DNA from: Acidobacteriaceae bacterium
GTDB taxonomy: Bacteria; Acidobacteriota; Terriglobia; Terriglobales; Acidobacteriaceae
NCBI GenBank assembly: GCA_025462885.1
Contig: JAOAPN010000008.1
Span: forward strand, 336,953-400,952
Reading direction: 5' to 3'
DNA: 64,000 nucleotides
Positions 36,451 through 45,956 of this stretch are shown here, piece by piece. The notes under the pieces are model-generated. The model was not told the origin of the DNA and made no database searches. It was given only the letters and a program-made list of their open reading frames with translations. Each line of letters begins with the position of its first letter. Position 1 is the first letter of the stretch. The position numbers and the translations under genes are program-made.

Positions 36451-37444
36451 GGAAGAGATCGTCCAGTGAGGACTCTTGCGGAGGTAGTGGGGCAGGGCGA
36501 AGAATGTAGGTGACTCCGAAGGCGACGCTGTCGATTTTGAGTCGGAGGCTGCGGCTGTAGTAACTGGTGAGCGATGTGTGGCGGTCCAGGGGAATGTCGA
36601 GGGAATTGGTGAAGCCGTTATCCTCCGTCACGCTGTGACCGGTGACGATGGTGGCTCTGCCGTTGCGGGAGGGGCCGTAGATCTTCTGGTCGCCGATGGG
36701 AAGGTTTTCGTAGACGTCGGTTTCAAAGAAAGCCCCGCGAAGGAGTTCGACTGCGAGCCCGATCTGGAAGTGGGAGATGGGGCCGAGCGAGGTGTAGTTT
36801 TTGTTGACGGTACGGTTGACGAGGTAGCTAGAGTCGCCTATGCCCAGCTCGAGGTTTGGGGTGAGGCGACCGTAAGTACGTTCGAAGCGGTTGTTGAGAT
36901 CGAAGGTGCAGCGGCCGGTGGTGAGGCCGTACTTCTCGTCCCCGGTGGGTGCGGTGACGGCGAACGTGGCCTGGTAGACGAAGAGTTTCGGCGCGAATTG
37001 GGCGTGGAGGCCGAGAACCACATCGCTGAGTTCGGCACGCTGGTTGACGAGGAGCTGGGTAGGACGTGGCCGGGCGGAGAGACTCTGCGCGAGGCGGTAC
37101 ATGTAGATGGGGATGGACGCATCCATGCTGAAGGTGTCGTTGAAGGTGTAGCCGACGGAGGGAGTTGCCAGGGTCGACCAGCCGACGACTGAATCGTGGA
37201 TTCCGGCGATGGTGATGCCTGCGTTGAAGCCTCGAAACAGGTTGCCCTCGCCGGCAGCTTCAGGAGCCTGGGATAAGGAGCCGGGAGGCAGTTCCGCGAT
37301 GGTCTCGCGTGCGTCGGAGGGCTTTACTGAAGTGGATTGCTTATGGGTCGATTGTCCTGGCGACCGGAACGGAAGGAACAACAGGAGTAGAGAAATCAGA
37401 AGAAGCGGGCGCAGGCACACCGGTAAAGACTTTCGGGATGGCAA
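36446..37444 (-). CDS. Outer-membrane beta-barrel-like protein
   Basis: About 332 residues. A basic start (PSRKSLPVCLRPLLLISLLLLFLPF) is a clear signal peptide, followed by alternating aromatic/hydrophobic beta-strand segments (GITIAGIHDSVVGWSTLATPSVGYTF; SLRLKIDSVAFGVTYIL at the end), as in outer-membrane barrels. No named family is recognised. I prefer the TTG at 37444 because CAGGAG ends 6 bases upstream and the signal follows at once; ATGs at 37516 and 37483 would add an unlikely leader. The stop codon lies in the right arm of the inverted-repeat element. Confidence 0.75.
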   Translation of the reverse strand: MPSRKSLPVCLRPLLLISLLLLFLPFRSPGQSTHKQSTSVKPSDARETIAELPPGSLSQAPEAAGEGNLFRGFNAGITIAGIHDSVVGWSTLATPSVGYTFNDTFSMDASIPIYMYRLAQSLSARPRPTQLLVNQRAELSDVVLGLHAQFAPKLFVYQATFAVTAPTGDEKYGLTTGRCTFDLNNRFERTYGRLTPNLELGIGDSSYLVNRTVNKNYTSLGPISHFQIGLAVELLRGAFFETDVYENLPIGDQKIYGPSRNGRATIVTGHSVTEDNGFTNSLDIPLDRHTSLTSYYSRSLRLKIDSVAFGVTYILRPAPLPPQESSLDDLFR

Positions 37445-37554
37445 ACCACGCTCCTGGAGTGAATGATTCCATGAGCATTGCATCTTACGAGGGGATTGCC
37501 AACAGGAAAACGGCAATCCCCGTTGCCTTCAAGGACAAAGGTGCTTCTGCCGCT

Positions 37555-38688
37555 CTACCGTTGGCCGATCCGAGTATAGGGGGTGGGGTATGCCGGTCCG
37601 ACGTATTCAGCGCGGGGCCGGATGAGGCGGTTGTCATCGTGCTGCTCGATGACGTGCGCGGCCCAGCCGGAGATACGGCTGACGGCGAAGATCGGGGTGA
37701 AGAGGTCGATATCGATGCCCAGCGTGGTGTAGGTCGAGGCGGAGTAGAAGTCGACGTTGGCGTTGAGCTTCTTCTCCTGCTTCACGAAGGCTTCAATCTT
37801 CTGTGAGAGATCGAACCACTTGGTGTTGCCAGCGGCCTTCCCGAGCTCCTCGGACATGCGGCGGAGGTGCGTCGCGCGGGGATCTTCGGTGTGATACACG
37901 CGGTGGCCGAAGCCGGAGATTTTCTTCTTCTCGGCGAACATCTGCTTGACGTACTCGACGGGGTCGGCACCGGCTTTGTCGATGGCGTAGAGGAGCCGCA
38001 TGGTGGCTTCGTTGGCTCCGCCGTGGAGGGGGCCTTTGAGCGCACCGATAGCGCCGGTGACGGCGGAGTGAATGTCGGCGAGGGTCGCGGCGATAACGCG
38101 TGCGGCGAAGGTGCTGGCGTTGAGTTCGTGGTCGGCGTGCAGGATGAGCGCAATGTCGAGGGCGCGGGTGGCGGTCTCGGAGGGCTTTTCGCCGTTGAGC
38201 ATCCAGAGGAAGTTTCCGGCATGCGTAAGGGTTGGATCGGCTTCGACGACGGGCTTGCCCTTGCGGATGCGGTCGAAGAGAGCGACGATCATGGCGATCT
38301 GCGCGGTGAGCCGGTAGGACTTGCGGACGTTGGCGTCGTGGGAGCTGTCGGCTTCGTCGGCGTCGTAGATGCTGAGCAGCGAGGTCGCAGTGCGGAGGAC
38401 CTGCATAGGGGTGGCGTCGGTGGGGACGCTGCGGAGGAGGTCGATGACCTTGGGGCTGATCGTGCGGGCAGCGCTCAACTCGGCGGTGAAGGCGGCGAGC
38501 TCAGCGGCGTTGGGAAGCTTGCCGAACCACAGAAGGTAGGTGGTCTCCTCGAAGGTGGAGTGCTTGGCGAGCTGATGAATATCGATGCCGCGATAGGAGA
38601 GGACGCCTGCGTCTCCGTCGATCCAGCAGATGGACGAGCTGGTTGCGACGATGCCTTCGAGGCCTTTTGTTGCGACAGCAGTAGACAT
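37555..38688 (-). CDS. Citrate synthase
   Basis: 377 residues, the length of the short hexamer/dimer type shared by citrate and 2-methylcitrate synthases. It condenses oxaloacetate and acetyl-CoA in the TCA cycle. Visible are DGDAGVLSYRGIDI, HELNASTFAARVIAAT, KGPLHGGANE (catalytic His, about 226) and GFGHRVYHTEDPRA (about 262). No prpB/prpD neighbours suggest methylcitrate, so citrate synthase is the better call. ATG 38688 follows GAGAAGG with 5 bases between; upstream in-frame codons to 38778 lack a site. Confidence 0.93.
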   Translation of the reverse strand: MSTAVATKGLEGIVATSSSICWIDGDAGVLSYRGIDIHQLAKHSTFEETTYLLWFGKLPNAAELAAFTAELSAARTISPKVIDLLRSVPTDATPMQVLRTATSLLSIYDADEADSSHDANVRKSYRLTAQIAMIVALFDRIRKGKPVVEADPTLTHAGNFLWMLNGEKPSETATRALDIALILHADHELNASTFAARVIAATLADIHSAVTGAIGALKGPLHGGANEATMRLLYAIDKAGADPVEYVKQMFAEKKKISGFGHRVYHTEDPRATHLRRMSEELGKAAGNTKWFDLSQKIEAFVKQEKKLNANVDFYSASTYTTLGIDIDLFTPIFAVSRISGWAAHVIEQHDDNRLIRPRAEYVGPAYPTPYTRIGQR

Positions 38689-38835
38689 AGTCACCTTCTC
38701 CATAAATACGACTTGAGTACATCGTTTATAGCTCAGCGGGAAAAGGGTTGTCATTACAGGCCGGGCGAATATCGGCACGAGTGTGCGATCTATGGGTTTA
38801 TGAGCATTCTACGCCGGATGGATGGACTGACGTTT

Positions 38836-39891
38836 TCAGGTTGAGAGCAGGCCAGCGATGCGTGCTGGAGCGAAGGCTGCGACGTCGATGGCGGGCGTCT
38901 CGTTGGTGAGCAGTTGCGCCATGAGATGGGCGGTGGCCGGTGCGAGCAGGATACCGTTGCGGTAGTGTCCAGCGGCCAGGAGATGGCGCGGTCGATGCGG
39001 GAGTGCTCCGAGCAGCGGGAGAAGGTCAGAGGTCGCGGGGCGAAGGCCGGCCCAGGTTTCGAGAATGGTTGCGTCAGCTAGTTGGGGCAGGAGTTCTGCG
39101 GCGCTGGATTGGAGCATGGCAATGTCGATAGGATGGACCGTCTTGTCGAAGCCCTTGTCTTCGACTGTGGCTCCGATGACGACGTGGCCGGCGTTGGGGC
39201 CTTGGGTGCGGGGGATGATGTAGATCTCAGGGGTTCGGATGACGAGGTCGAGGGGAAGCGACGAGGGGAGAGCTACGGCCAGCATCTGGCCTTTGCGCGG
39301 GACGACCGTGCCGCTGGGGAGGTTGGAGGATGCGGCGGCCCAGGCACCGGTGCAGTCGATGAAGTGGGAGGCGGAGAAGGTCGAGGTGGTGGTCTGGATC
39401 TCGATGGCATCGCCGACGGAGCGGATCGACTGGACCGGGGTATGAGGATGAAGCGCGATGGAGGTGGAGAGGACAGCGGCTAAGAGTGCCTGTCCGAGTT
39501 GGCGGGGATCGATGCTCCGCTCTTTGAGGCGAACGAAGGTGTGGGAGCCGGGGTTGAGTTGTGGCAGGAGAGACTTGGTGTCTGCGGGGGTTGAGGTCGG
39601 ATGAGACTGCAGGGTGAGGTATGTCTGGAAGGGGACGTGGAGTTGGGAGAGGGATTCGATTGCGGCGAGGTAGGCGGGGTAGAGGGAGAGACTGAGGTCG
39701 GCCAGGGGCTGGAGAGCGGCAGGGTTTTCGGGATCGTGCGACGCGAGCATGCCCCCGGCGGCGTAGGACGCTTCGGCGAGGGGTGCATTGCGTTCGAGGA
39801 CGGTGACAGTGGCTCCGCGGCGATGGAGTTCGAGAGCGAGGGAGAGGCCGATGATGCCGGCACCGGCGATGCAGTAGTCGGAGTGGTGCAT
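38836..39891 (-). CDS. thiO: Glycine oxidase / ThiO-type FAD oxidoreductase
   Basis: 351 residues of the D-amino-acid oxidase family. It starts MHHSDYCIAGAGIIGLSLALELHRRGATVTVLER (Rossmann FAD site) and has GGMLASHDPENP, a FIDCTGAWA segment and the C-terminal TWAGLRPATSDLLPLLG, then HLLAAGHYRNGILLAPATAHLMA. ThiO oxidises glycine to the iminoacetate used for the thiamine thiazole. No other thi genes are here, so a broader amino-acid oxidase role is possible. Start 39891 is set by the Rossmann fold; a longer frame to 40314 is a shadow. Confidence 0.88.
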   Translation of the reverse strand: MHHSDYCIAGAGIIGLSLALELHRRGATVTVLERNAPLAEASYAAGGMLASHDPENPAALQPLADLSLSLYPAYLAAIESLSQLHVPFQTYLTLQSHPTSTPADTKSLLPQLNPGSHTFVRLKERSIDPRQLGQALLAAVLSTSIALHPHTPVQSIRSVGDAIEIQTTTSTFSASHFIDCTGAWAAASSNLPSGTVVPRKGQMLAVALPSSLPLDLVIRTPEIYIIPRTQGPNAGHVVIGATVEDKGFDKTVHPIDIAMLQSSAAELLPQLADATILETWAGLRPATSDLLPLLGALPHRPRHLLAAGHYRNGILLAPATAHLMAQLLTNETPAIDVAAFAPARIAGLLST

Positions 39892-40020
39892 AGAAATAAT
39901 TCTAGAGGGCACGAGCGGGATGCTGCCGGGATATAGTTTGGGTGGCGGTCCTTGCGCGCGTCGGAGTGATGATTGCAGGGGAGATACGTCGAAGAGACAG
40001 AAAGACTTCCGGAGGCTGCG

Positions 40021-40851
40021 ATGAGTGAAGAGAATTATGGAGCGGAGCGATCGGCGTCTGGCGCTTTTGTTGCGGTCGTCGCGGTAGCGTTGCTGGCGGC
40101 ATTGGGTGCGCTGGCCTGGTGTTATCAGTTGCAGGGTCACGTCGGCGCAACCGATCAGAAGCTGGTGACGTCGGAGCAGAAGAATGCTGAGTTGGTGGCG
40201 AAGCTGGATGCGACGAATGCACGTTTGCGCGCGACGAGCGAGACGCTGGGCCAGAGTGTCGGCATGACGCAGAAGCAGATCGAACTGCGGGCCCAGAGCA
40301 TCATGGCATCGCAACGCGTCGAGACGGCGAAACTGGAGCAGGCGCAGGCGGCGGCGGTGAAACAGATTGGTGCGGTCTCCAGCGATGTCGCGAGCGTGAA
40401 GACGGATGTCGGCGGTGTGAAGACGGATGTTGCGGCAACGAAGAGCGACCTGGAGACGACGAAGTCACAGCTGCAGCGCGTGGTCGGCGATGCGGGCGTG
40501 ATGAGCGGATTGATCGCGACCAACCACGGGGAGCTGGAGATTCTGAAGCACAAGGGCGATCGCAACTACTTCGAGTTCACGCTGCAGAAGGGCGCGAAGC
40601 CGATGCTGCTCTCGACGATCAAGCTGCAGTTGAAGAAGGTGGATGAGAAGCGTTCGAAGTTCACGCTGAATGTGAGCGCCGATGATCGCAACATCGAGAA
40701 GAAGGACAAGAATCTGGATGAGCCCGTGCAGTTTTATACGGGCAAGGATCCGGTGCTGTACGAGATCGTGGTGAACGTGGTCGAGAAAAACAAGGTGTCG
40801 GGATACCTTGCTACGCCGAAGGGACCGGGTCAGCCTGCCGCCGCTCAGTAG
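40021..40851 (+). CDS. Membrane-anchored coiled-coil protein
   Basis: 276 residues. A single membrane helix (about 15-36) is followed by a long coiled coil (about 40-160) with tandem VKTDVGGVKTDVAATKSDLETTKSQ heptads, and a globular C-terminal domain (HKGDRNYFEFTLQKGAKPMLLSTIKLQLKKVD to YEIVVNVVEKNKVSGYLATPK). I do not recognise the C-terminal domain. ATG 40021 has GGAGG five bases upstream. It is divergent from thiO and is followed by a strong hairpin shared with the convergent lysine-rich micro-gene. Confidence 0.8.
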   Translation: MSEENYGAERSASGAFVAVVAVALLAALGALAWCYQLQGHVGATDQKLVTSEQKNAELVAKLDATNARLRATSETLGQSVGMTQKQIELRAQSIMASQRVETAKLEQAQAAAVKQIGAVSSDVASVKTDVGGVKTDVAATKSDLETTKSQLQRVVGDAGVMSGLIATNHGELEILKHKGDRNYFEFTLQKGAKPMLLSTIKLQLKKVDEKRSKFTLNVSADDRNIEKKDKNLDEPVQFYTGKDPVLYEIVVNVVEKNKVSGYLATPKGPGQPAAAQ

Positions 40852-40882
40852 CGTTCGACCGCATGAATACCGGTCGAAACGC

Positions 40883-40920
40883 AGCAAGGGGGACGCCGAG
40901 AGCGTCCCCCTTGCTACGTT
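40883..40920. terminator. Bidirectional terminator, 14-bp perfect stem
   Basis: AGCAAGGGGGACGC (40883-40896), loop CGAGA, and its exact complement 40902-40915. It lies between the stops of the plus-strand coiled-coil gene (40851) and the minus-strand micro-gene (40933) and can serve both. Confidence 0.75.
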
Positions 40921-40932
40921 TGCCTGAGTTGC

Positions 40933-40992
40933 CTACTTCTTCTTAGCTGCCTTCTTTGCCGTTTTTTTTGCGGCTGCCTTCTTCGTTGCCAT
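40933..40992 (-). CDS. 19-residue lysine/alanine-rich micro-protein
   Basis: The minus-strand ORF encodes MATKKAAAKKTAKKAAKKK, like an isolated histone-H1-type tail. Three independent signals support expression: GGGAGA eight bases before the ATG; a near-consensus promoter TTGACA-N17-TATACC (41053-41081) about 60 bases upstream; and a strong terminator 20 bases after the stop. It contains 10 Lys and 6 Ala. A DNA- or RNA-binding role is likely by composition only. It could be a nucleoid micro-protein or a decayed tail of a larger gene, but the complete expression unit argues for a real gene. Confidence 0.7.
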   Translation of the reverse strand: MATKKAAAKKTAKKAAKKK

Positions 40993-41052
40993 GTGCCTAT
41001 TCTCCCTATGACTAGACGCCGACTCTGCAATAGCTACATTGCAGCTAACGAA

Positions 41053-41081
41053 GGTATAGATTCATGGAAAATATGTGTCAA
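41053..41081 (-). promoter_or_regulatory. Promoter of lysine-rich micro-gene
   Basis: On the minus strand, TTGACA (41076-41081) and TATACC (41053-41058) are separated by 17 bases. Predicted transcription start is near 41046, leaving a leader of about 54 bases. Confidence 0.75.
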
Positions 41082-41256
41082 GAAAAATCGATGCGGATTG
41101 AATATTTTTTTTGCGGTGCTCTGAGACCGCACGCGGGACACGAAGATTAAATTCGCTCTCGCTGTTCGTAAGCAGCGTGTGCGAGAGCTCTTGTAGACGG
41201 CCTATACTTGCGCGGTTGCCGCTCGGTGAAGGCATAGATTTCTGACGAGGTGGATG

Positions 41257-42435
41257 ATGCGCGAAGTAGTGATTGTGTCTGCGGTGCGGACGGCGGTGGG
41301 GAAGTTTCAAGGTGCGCTGAGCGAGATGAGTGCGGTGCAGTTGGGCGCAGTTGTGGTGCGCGAAGCCGTGCTGCGAGCGGGGATTGATGCTGCCAGTGTG
41401 GACGAGTGCTTGATGGGGTGCGTGTTGCCGGCGGGGCTGGGACAGAATCCGGCACGACAGGCTGCTCTGCAGGGCGGGCTTGCGGATACGGTTGCGGCGA
41501 TGACTCTCAACATGGTCTGCGGCAGCGGACTGAAGGCAGTGGCGCTGGCAGCGCAGAGTGTGATGACGGGCTCAGCCGAGATCGTGGTGGCAGGTGGAAT
41601 GGAGTCGATGACGAATGCGCCGTACCTGTTGCCGCAGGGACGGAAGGGATTTCGAATGGGAGATTCAGTGGCGGTGGATTCAATGGTGAAGGACGGCCTG
41701 TGGTGCGCGTGTGATGACCAGCACATGGGTATGACCGGCGAACTGGTGGCGGAGAAGCATGGGATCACGCGAGCCATGCAGGATGCCTATGCACTCGCTT
41801 CGCATCAGAAGGCCGCGGCGGCCTGGCGGGAGGGACGCTTCGACACAGAGGTGGTGCCGGTCGAGGTGCCTGGGAAGAAGGGTGCGGTGACGATGTTCTC
41901 GCGGGACGAAAGTGTGCGGGAGGATGCTTCGATGGAAGCGTTGGCTGCGTTGCGGCCGGCGTTCAAGAGAGATGGGACGGTGACGGCGGGCAACGCTCCG
42001 GGAGTGAATGATGCAGCTGCTGCTCTGGTAGTGATGTCGGCCAAGAAGGCGAAGGAACTGGGGCTGAAGCCGATGGTGACGATCAAGGCGCAGGCGATGA
42101 GCGGGGTTGCGCCGCGCTGGGTGATGCTGGCTCCGGCGATCGGAGTTCAGCGGGTTTTAGAACGAGCCGGATGGGGGATCGCTGAGGTGGATCTGTTTGA
42201 GTTGAATGAGGCGTTCAGCGTGCAGGCGCTCGGAGTAACGAAGGAGTTGGGGATTGGTTTGGAGCGAGTGAATGTGAACGGTGGCGCAGTCGCGATCGGG
42301 CATCCGATTGGAGCGAGCGGTGCGCGAGTGCTGGTGACGCTGATTCACGAGATGATGCGGCGGGATGTGCGGAAAGGGGTGGCTGCGTTGTGTCTTGGGG
42401 GAGGGAACTCGGTGGTGCTGGCGGTGGAGCGGTAA
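41257..42435 (+). CDS. Acetyl-CoA acetyltransferase (thiolase)
   Basis: 392 residues. Thiolase signatures are all present: nucleophile Cys in [10 protein letters not shown] (about 88), [10 protein letters not shown], the His in [16 protein letters not shown] (about 348) and the second Cys in [10 protein letters not shown] (about 379). It joins or cleaves acetyl-CoA units; a biosynthetic acetoacetyl-CoA role or beta-oxidation are both possible. Two adjacent ATGs (41254, 41257) are usable; the second is better placed relative to GAGG at 41247. The 22-base gap to the next gene suggests co-transcription. Confidence 0.94.
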   Translation: MREVVIVSAVRTAVGKFQGALSEMSAVQLGAVVVREAVLRAGIDAASVDECLMGCVLPAGLGQNPARQAALQGGLADTVAAMTLNMVCGSGLKAVALAAQSVMTGSAEIVVAGGMESMTNAPYLLPQGRKGFRMGDSVAVDSMVKDGLWCACDDQHMGMTGELVAEKHGITRAMQDAYALASHQKAAAAWREGRFDTEVVPVEVPGKKGAVTMFSRDESVREDASMEALAALRPAFKRDGTVTAGNAPGVNDAAAALVVMSAKKAKELGLKPMVTIKAQAMSGVAPRWVMLAPAIGVQRVLERAGWGIAEVDLFELNEAFSVQALGVTKELGIGLERVNVNGGAVAIGHPIGASGARVLVTLIHEMMRRDVRKGVAALCLGGGNSVVLAVER

Positions 42436-42457
42436 AGAGTAGAGGTTAGGCTGAGGT

Positions 42458-43234
42458 ATGGACAATACACAGCGGTTTACAGGGCGAGTCGCAGAGTATG
42501 AACGCTATCGTATGCGGTATCCCGAGGAGGTCGTCTTACGGGTTATAGGCGAGTGGTGCGGACTGACTCCCGCGTGGAAGATCGCGGACATCGGGGCCGG
42601 GACGGGAATGCTGGCGGAGGTTTTTCTTGAGAACGGGAATTCCGTTGTGGCGGTGGAGCCGAATGAAGAGATGCGTGCCGTGTGTGAGGGACTAGGGGAG
42701 AAGTTTCCAAAGTTGCGAGTTGTGGATGCGACTGCGGAGACCACGGGGCTTGAGGACGGCTCCTTCGACATGGTTGTCGCGGGCCGGGCGTTTCACTGGT
42801 TCGACGCACCGCGGGCGCTGCGTGAATTTCGTCGCATCCTTCGTTCTGAAGGCTGGGTCGGACTCGTTTCGGTTGGAAGGTCGAAGGGAGAGTCTGAGCA
42901 GAGCCGAGCGTATGAGCAACTGCTGATACAGCATGGAACGGACTACGAGTATGTGCGCGACGGCTACCGTGTCCACGATCGATTGGAAGAGCTGTTCGGT
43001 AGCGCACAGGTGAGGAATGTCGAACTACGCAGCGAAGTGCACTTGAGCTTCTACGAATTTGTTGGGCAGGCGATGTCCACTTCGGTGGCTCCGCTGCCCG
43101 GTCATCCGAAGTACGAAGGGATGCAGACTGCGCTCAGAGAGTTCTTTGAACGCTATGCCGTGGACGGTTTGCTGGGGATGCCGATGAGTTGCTGGATCAA
43201 CTGTGTTTCGATGTCTGCTGTGGAGTTGGCTTAG
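42458..43234 (+). CDS. SAM-dependent methyltransferase (Methyltransf_11-like)
   Basis: 258 residues. Motif I is WKIADIGAGTGMLAEVF, followed by the acidic VVAVEPNEEM and DGSFDMVVAGRAFHWFDAPRALREFRRILR, typical of small-molecule methyltransferases. Substrate unknown. It lies 22 bases after the thiolase gene. Its stop overlaps by 4 bases the stop of the convergent L-serine dehydratase gene. Confidence 0.9.
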   Translation: MDNTQRFTGRVAEYERYRMRYPEEVVLRVIGEWCGLTPAWKIADIGAGTGMLAEVFLENGNSVVAVEPNEEMRAVCEGLGEKFPKLRVVDATAETTGLEDGSFDMVVAGRAFHWFDAPRALREFRRILRSEGWVGLVSVGRSKGESEQSRAYEQLLIQHGTDYEYVRDGYRVHDRLEELFGSAQVRNVELRSEVHLSFYEFVGQAMSTSVAPLPGHPKYEGMQTALREFFERYAVDGLLGMPMSCWINCVSMSAVELA

Positions 43235-44727
43235 CACTCGATGATGTTGAGAGCGAGGCCGGCAAGGCTGGTTTCCTTGTAGCGCGATTGCATGTCGAGG
43301 CCGGTCTGGTACATGGTGGCGATGACCTGGTCGAGGGAGAGCTTGTGGTCGCCGGTCTCGTGCATGGCCATTCGGGCGGCGTTGATGGCTTTGACTGCGC
43401 CCATGCCGTTGCGTTCGATGCAGGGGATCTGGACGAGGCCGCCGATGGGGTCGCAAGTCATGCCGAGGTTGTGTTCCATGGCGATTTCGGCGGCGTGCTC
43501 GATCTGGGCGTTGGTTCCGTTGAGCGCGGCGACGAGGCCTCCGGCGGCCATGCTGCAGGCGACGCCGACCTCACCCTGGCAACCGACTTCGGCGCCGGAG
43601 ATGCTGGCGTTTTCTTTGTAGAGAATGCCGATGGCGGCGGCGGTGAGGAAGTAGCGGATGAGACCGGCTTCGGTCTCTGCAGGCGTGAGAGCTGCATCGG
43701 GAGCTTCGGCTACGAAGCGCAGGTAGTAGTGCGCGATGGCGGGGATGACGCCGGCTGCGCCGTTGGTGGGGGCGGTGACCACACGGCCACCGGCGGCGTT
43801 CTCTTCGTTGACTGCCATGGCGTAGACGGTTACCCAGTCGATGGGCGCGAGTGGGTCTTTGGAGCCGATGGTGTTGAGGCGCTCTGCGAGCCGGAAGGCG
43901 CGGCGGCGGACTTTGAGGCCGCCGGGAAGGATGCCGCCGGTGGCGATGCCGCGGGCGGTGCAGGATTGCATCACCTCCCAGAGGGCGAGGATGCTGGTCT
44001 TGACGGTGGCTTCGGGGGAGAGTGAGATCTCCTGCCCGGAAGGGGAGATGACGTTGGGACGATTGATCTTGAGGTTTGTGTCGGCAAGCAGCGCGACTTC
44101 GTTAGCGAGCAGAAGCTCGGCGATGGTGAGGTGGTGGGAGGCAGCGGTGGCGAGGAGTTCGGTGGCGTTGCGGAAGGGGTAAGGGACGACGCGAGAGCTG
44201 GACGTGGCGGGGTTGTTGCGTGCGGACTCGAACTCGGTTTGCGAGACGATGAAGCCGCCACCGACCGAGTAGAAGACGTCGGAGTAAATCGCTCCGCCTG
44301 TAGAGTCGAAGGCGGTGAAGCGGATTCCATTCGGATGGGTTGGGTTGTTGAGGTCGGGGTACATCTCGTTGCGATGGAACAGGAGATCGGCGGGCTCGTG
44401 GAAGGGAATGGCGTGGGTTCCGCCGAGTTGCAGGGACTGGGACTGGCGGATCGTAGCGAGAATGTCTTCGATGCGGGCCGGATCGATGGTGTCGGGGGCT
44501 TCGCCGGCGAGACCGAGAAGGATGGCGCGGTCGGTGGCGTGGCCTATGCCGGTCAGAGCGAGCGAGCCGAAGAGATCGATCTGGACGCGGGCGGTCCTCG
44601 TACTCGCGAAGTCCGGCGAGGCTTGAAGCTCCTGGACGAAACGCAGAGCGGCGCGCATGGGGCCGACGGTGTGCGAGCTAGAAGGGCCGATGCCGATCTT
44701 GAAGAGTTCGAAGAGGCTGGTGTTCAC
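43231..44727 (-). CDS. sdaA: L-serine ammonia-lyase, single-chain Fe-S type
   Basis: About 498 residues. Deaminates L-serine to pyruvate using a 4Fe-4S cluster. [24 protein letters not shown] opens the beta domain and the alpha domain has [17 protein letters not shown] and [25 protein letters not shown] with the cluster cysteines. Somewhat longer than E. coli SdaA. GTG 44727 is chosen because the conserved domain starts three residues later; the in-frame codon at 44811 would add 28 residues without family support. No clear ribosome site precedes the GTG. Confidence 0.92.
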   Translation of the reverse strand: MNTSLFELFKIGIGPSSSHTVGPMRAALRFVQELQASPDFASTRTARVQIDLFGSLALTGIGHATDRAILLGLAGEAPDTIDPARIEDILATIRQSQSLQLGGTHAIPFHEPADLLFHRNEMYPDLNNPTHPNGIRFTAFDSTGGAIYSDVFYSVGGGFIVSQTEFESARNNPATSSSRVVPYPFRNATELLATAASHHLTIAELLLANEVALLADTNLKINRPNVISPSGQEISLSPEATVKTSILALWEVMQSCTARGIATGGILPGGLKVRRRAFRLAERLNTIGSKDPLAPIDWVTVYAMAVNEENAAGGRVVTAPTNGAAGVIPAIAHYYLRFVAEAPDAALTPAETEAGLIRYFLTAAAIGILYKENASISGAEVGCQGEVGVACSMAAGGLVAALNGTNAQIEHAAEIAMEHNLGMTCDPIGGLVQIPCIERNGMGAVKAINAARMAMHETGDHKLSLDQVIATMYQTGLDMQSRYKETSLAGLALNIIEC

Positions 44728-44841
44728 AGGTTTATTGTAGGGGGATGCTGGTGCAATGCGGCGTCGGGGTCTGGAGCAGGGCCTGCCGTCCCGGATGGGA
44801 TCTTCGGACAAGACAGGCCATGCTACGGCGATGGACGGGAT

Positions 44842-45849
44842 TTATTTACGGCTTGGCGCAGGCTTTCGCGCCGCCGGAACTGCCTGGGTCGAGTTGATGT
44901 ATGCGGCCGCAGCGGTAAGGCGGACGGGCGGTTTGGGGTCGGTGAAGAGCGCGAAGAGATCGTTGGATACGACGGGATCGTGATAGCTGCCGAGTGCCTT
45001 CGCCGCAGCGGCGCGGACGGCCACGTCCTTATCGCCGAGTGCATCGATCAGTTCCTGGCGGATGGGCCCGGTCTTCTGCTCGGAGAGTTGTTCGATTGCA
45101 GTCACGCGCGAGGAATCGCCGCCGTTCTTGCGCATGTACTCGTAGGCAGTGATGCCGAAGCCGAAGGGTCCGAGGAGCATGGCTGCTCCCTGCAACGCGC
45201 CGAAGCGAGCTAATCCGCCGGGGTGGCGAAAGCTGCGGCTGATGTTTTGCCGGGTGCCGTTGACCACGGTCGGATTGGCGCTGCGGTCTCCGTCCACGAC
45301 CGCCATGAGGATGTCCTCGCCGGAGCGGTCGTTCATCTTCCAGAGAGTGACGGCGGCGGCGAATGCAACCTGGGGCTGTTTATCGTCGAGCATGGTACGG
45401 AGGTCGGTGGTGAGGTTGCGGCTCTTGGTTTCACCGGCGGCCAGGATGGCGGCAGTGCGGACGTCTTCTTCCTTATCGTCCATGGCTGCTGCGATTTTCT
45501 TGATACCGATCGGGTTCGTTCCGAGTGTTCCAATCGCGGCGATGGCCTGGATGCGGAGGTCGGCGTGCTTTGGGTCGGTGACGGAGGTGTTGAGCATCGT
45601 CCAAGCTTCGTCGAGTTTCTGAGCGGGCGTGGCGTTCGGATTGTGGGCCGGGGCTGGCTGATCGTCGCCAGAGGGAGCGGATACGGAGGTGACGATGCCG
45701 GCGTCGGGATCTTTCGGGGCGGGGGTGGGAGTCTGTGCGAAGGCAGAGAGAGGTGCGAGCAGAAGAAACGGAGCGAGGAGCAGGGCCCCGGAGCGAAGCG
45801 ACTGGATGCGAAAGGCTTGGCCGCGAAGAGAACGGTAGTGCGTGGTCAT
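44842..45849 (-). CDS. Exported HEAT-repeat protein
   Basis: 335 residues with a signal peptide (SGALLLAPFLLLAPLSAFAQ) and a proline-rich spacer. HEAT/PBS-type helical repeats follow: DDKEEDVRTAAILAAGETK, DDKQPQVAFAAAVTLWKM, GDKDVAVRAAAAKALGSY and DPKPPVRLTAAAAYINST. A glycine-rich hydrophobic loop (FGALQGAAMLLGPFGFGITAYEYMRKN) interrupts them. Probably a periplasmic scaffold; no enzymatic motif. Confidence 0.85.
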   Translation of the reverse strand: MTTHYRSLRGQAFRIQSLRSGALLLAPFLLLAPLSAFAQTPTPAPKDPDAGIVTSVSAPSGDDQPAPAHNPNATPAQKLDEAWTMLNTSVTDPKHADLRIQAIAAIGTLGTNPIGIKKIAAAMDDKEEDVRTAAILAAGETKSRNLTTDLRTMLDDKQPQVAFAAAVTLWKMNDRSGEDILMAVVDGDRSANPTVVNGTRQNISRSFRHPGGLARFGALQGAAMLLGPFGFGITAYEYMRKNGGDSSRVTAIEQLSEQKTGPIRQELIDALGDKDVAVRAAAAKALGSYHDPVVSNDLFALFTDPKPPVRLTAAAAYINSTQAVPAARKPAPSRK

Positions 45850-45956
45850 GAGTAGAAGATGCTCCAGCGGATGAAATGGTGCTTCTCTGAGTTATAGAGG
45901 ATGCGAGTGCTATACTCGCGAAAACTTTCTGCCTCAGGGTTTCAACAGGCTCATTC

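Noticed and set aside
39892..40314. N-terminal extension of the ThiO frame
   Set aside because: The extra residues are antisense to the coiled-coil protein gene and precede a complete Rossmann fold start.
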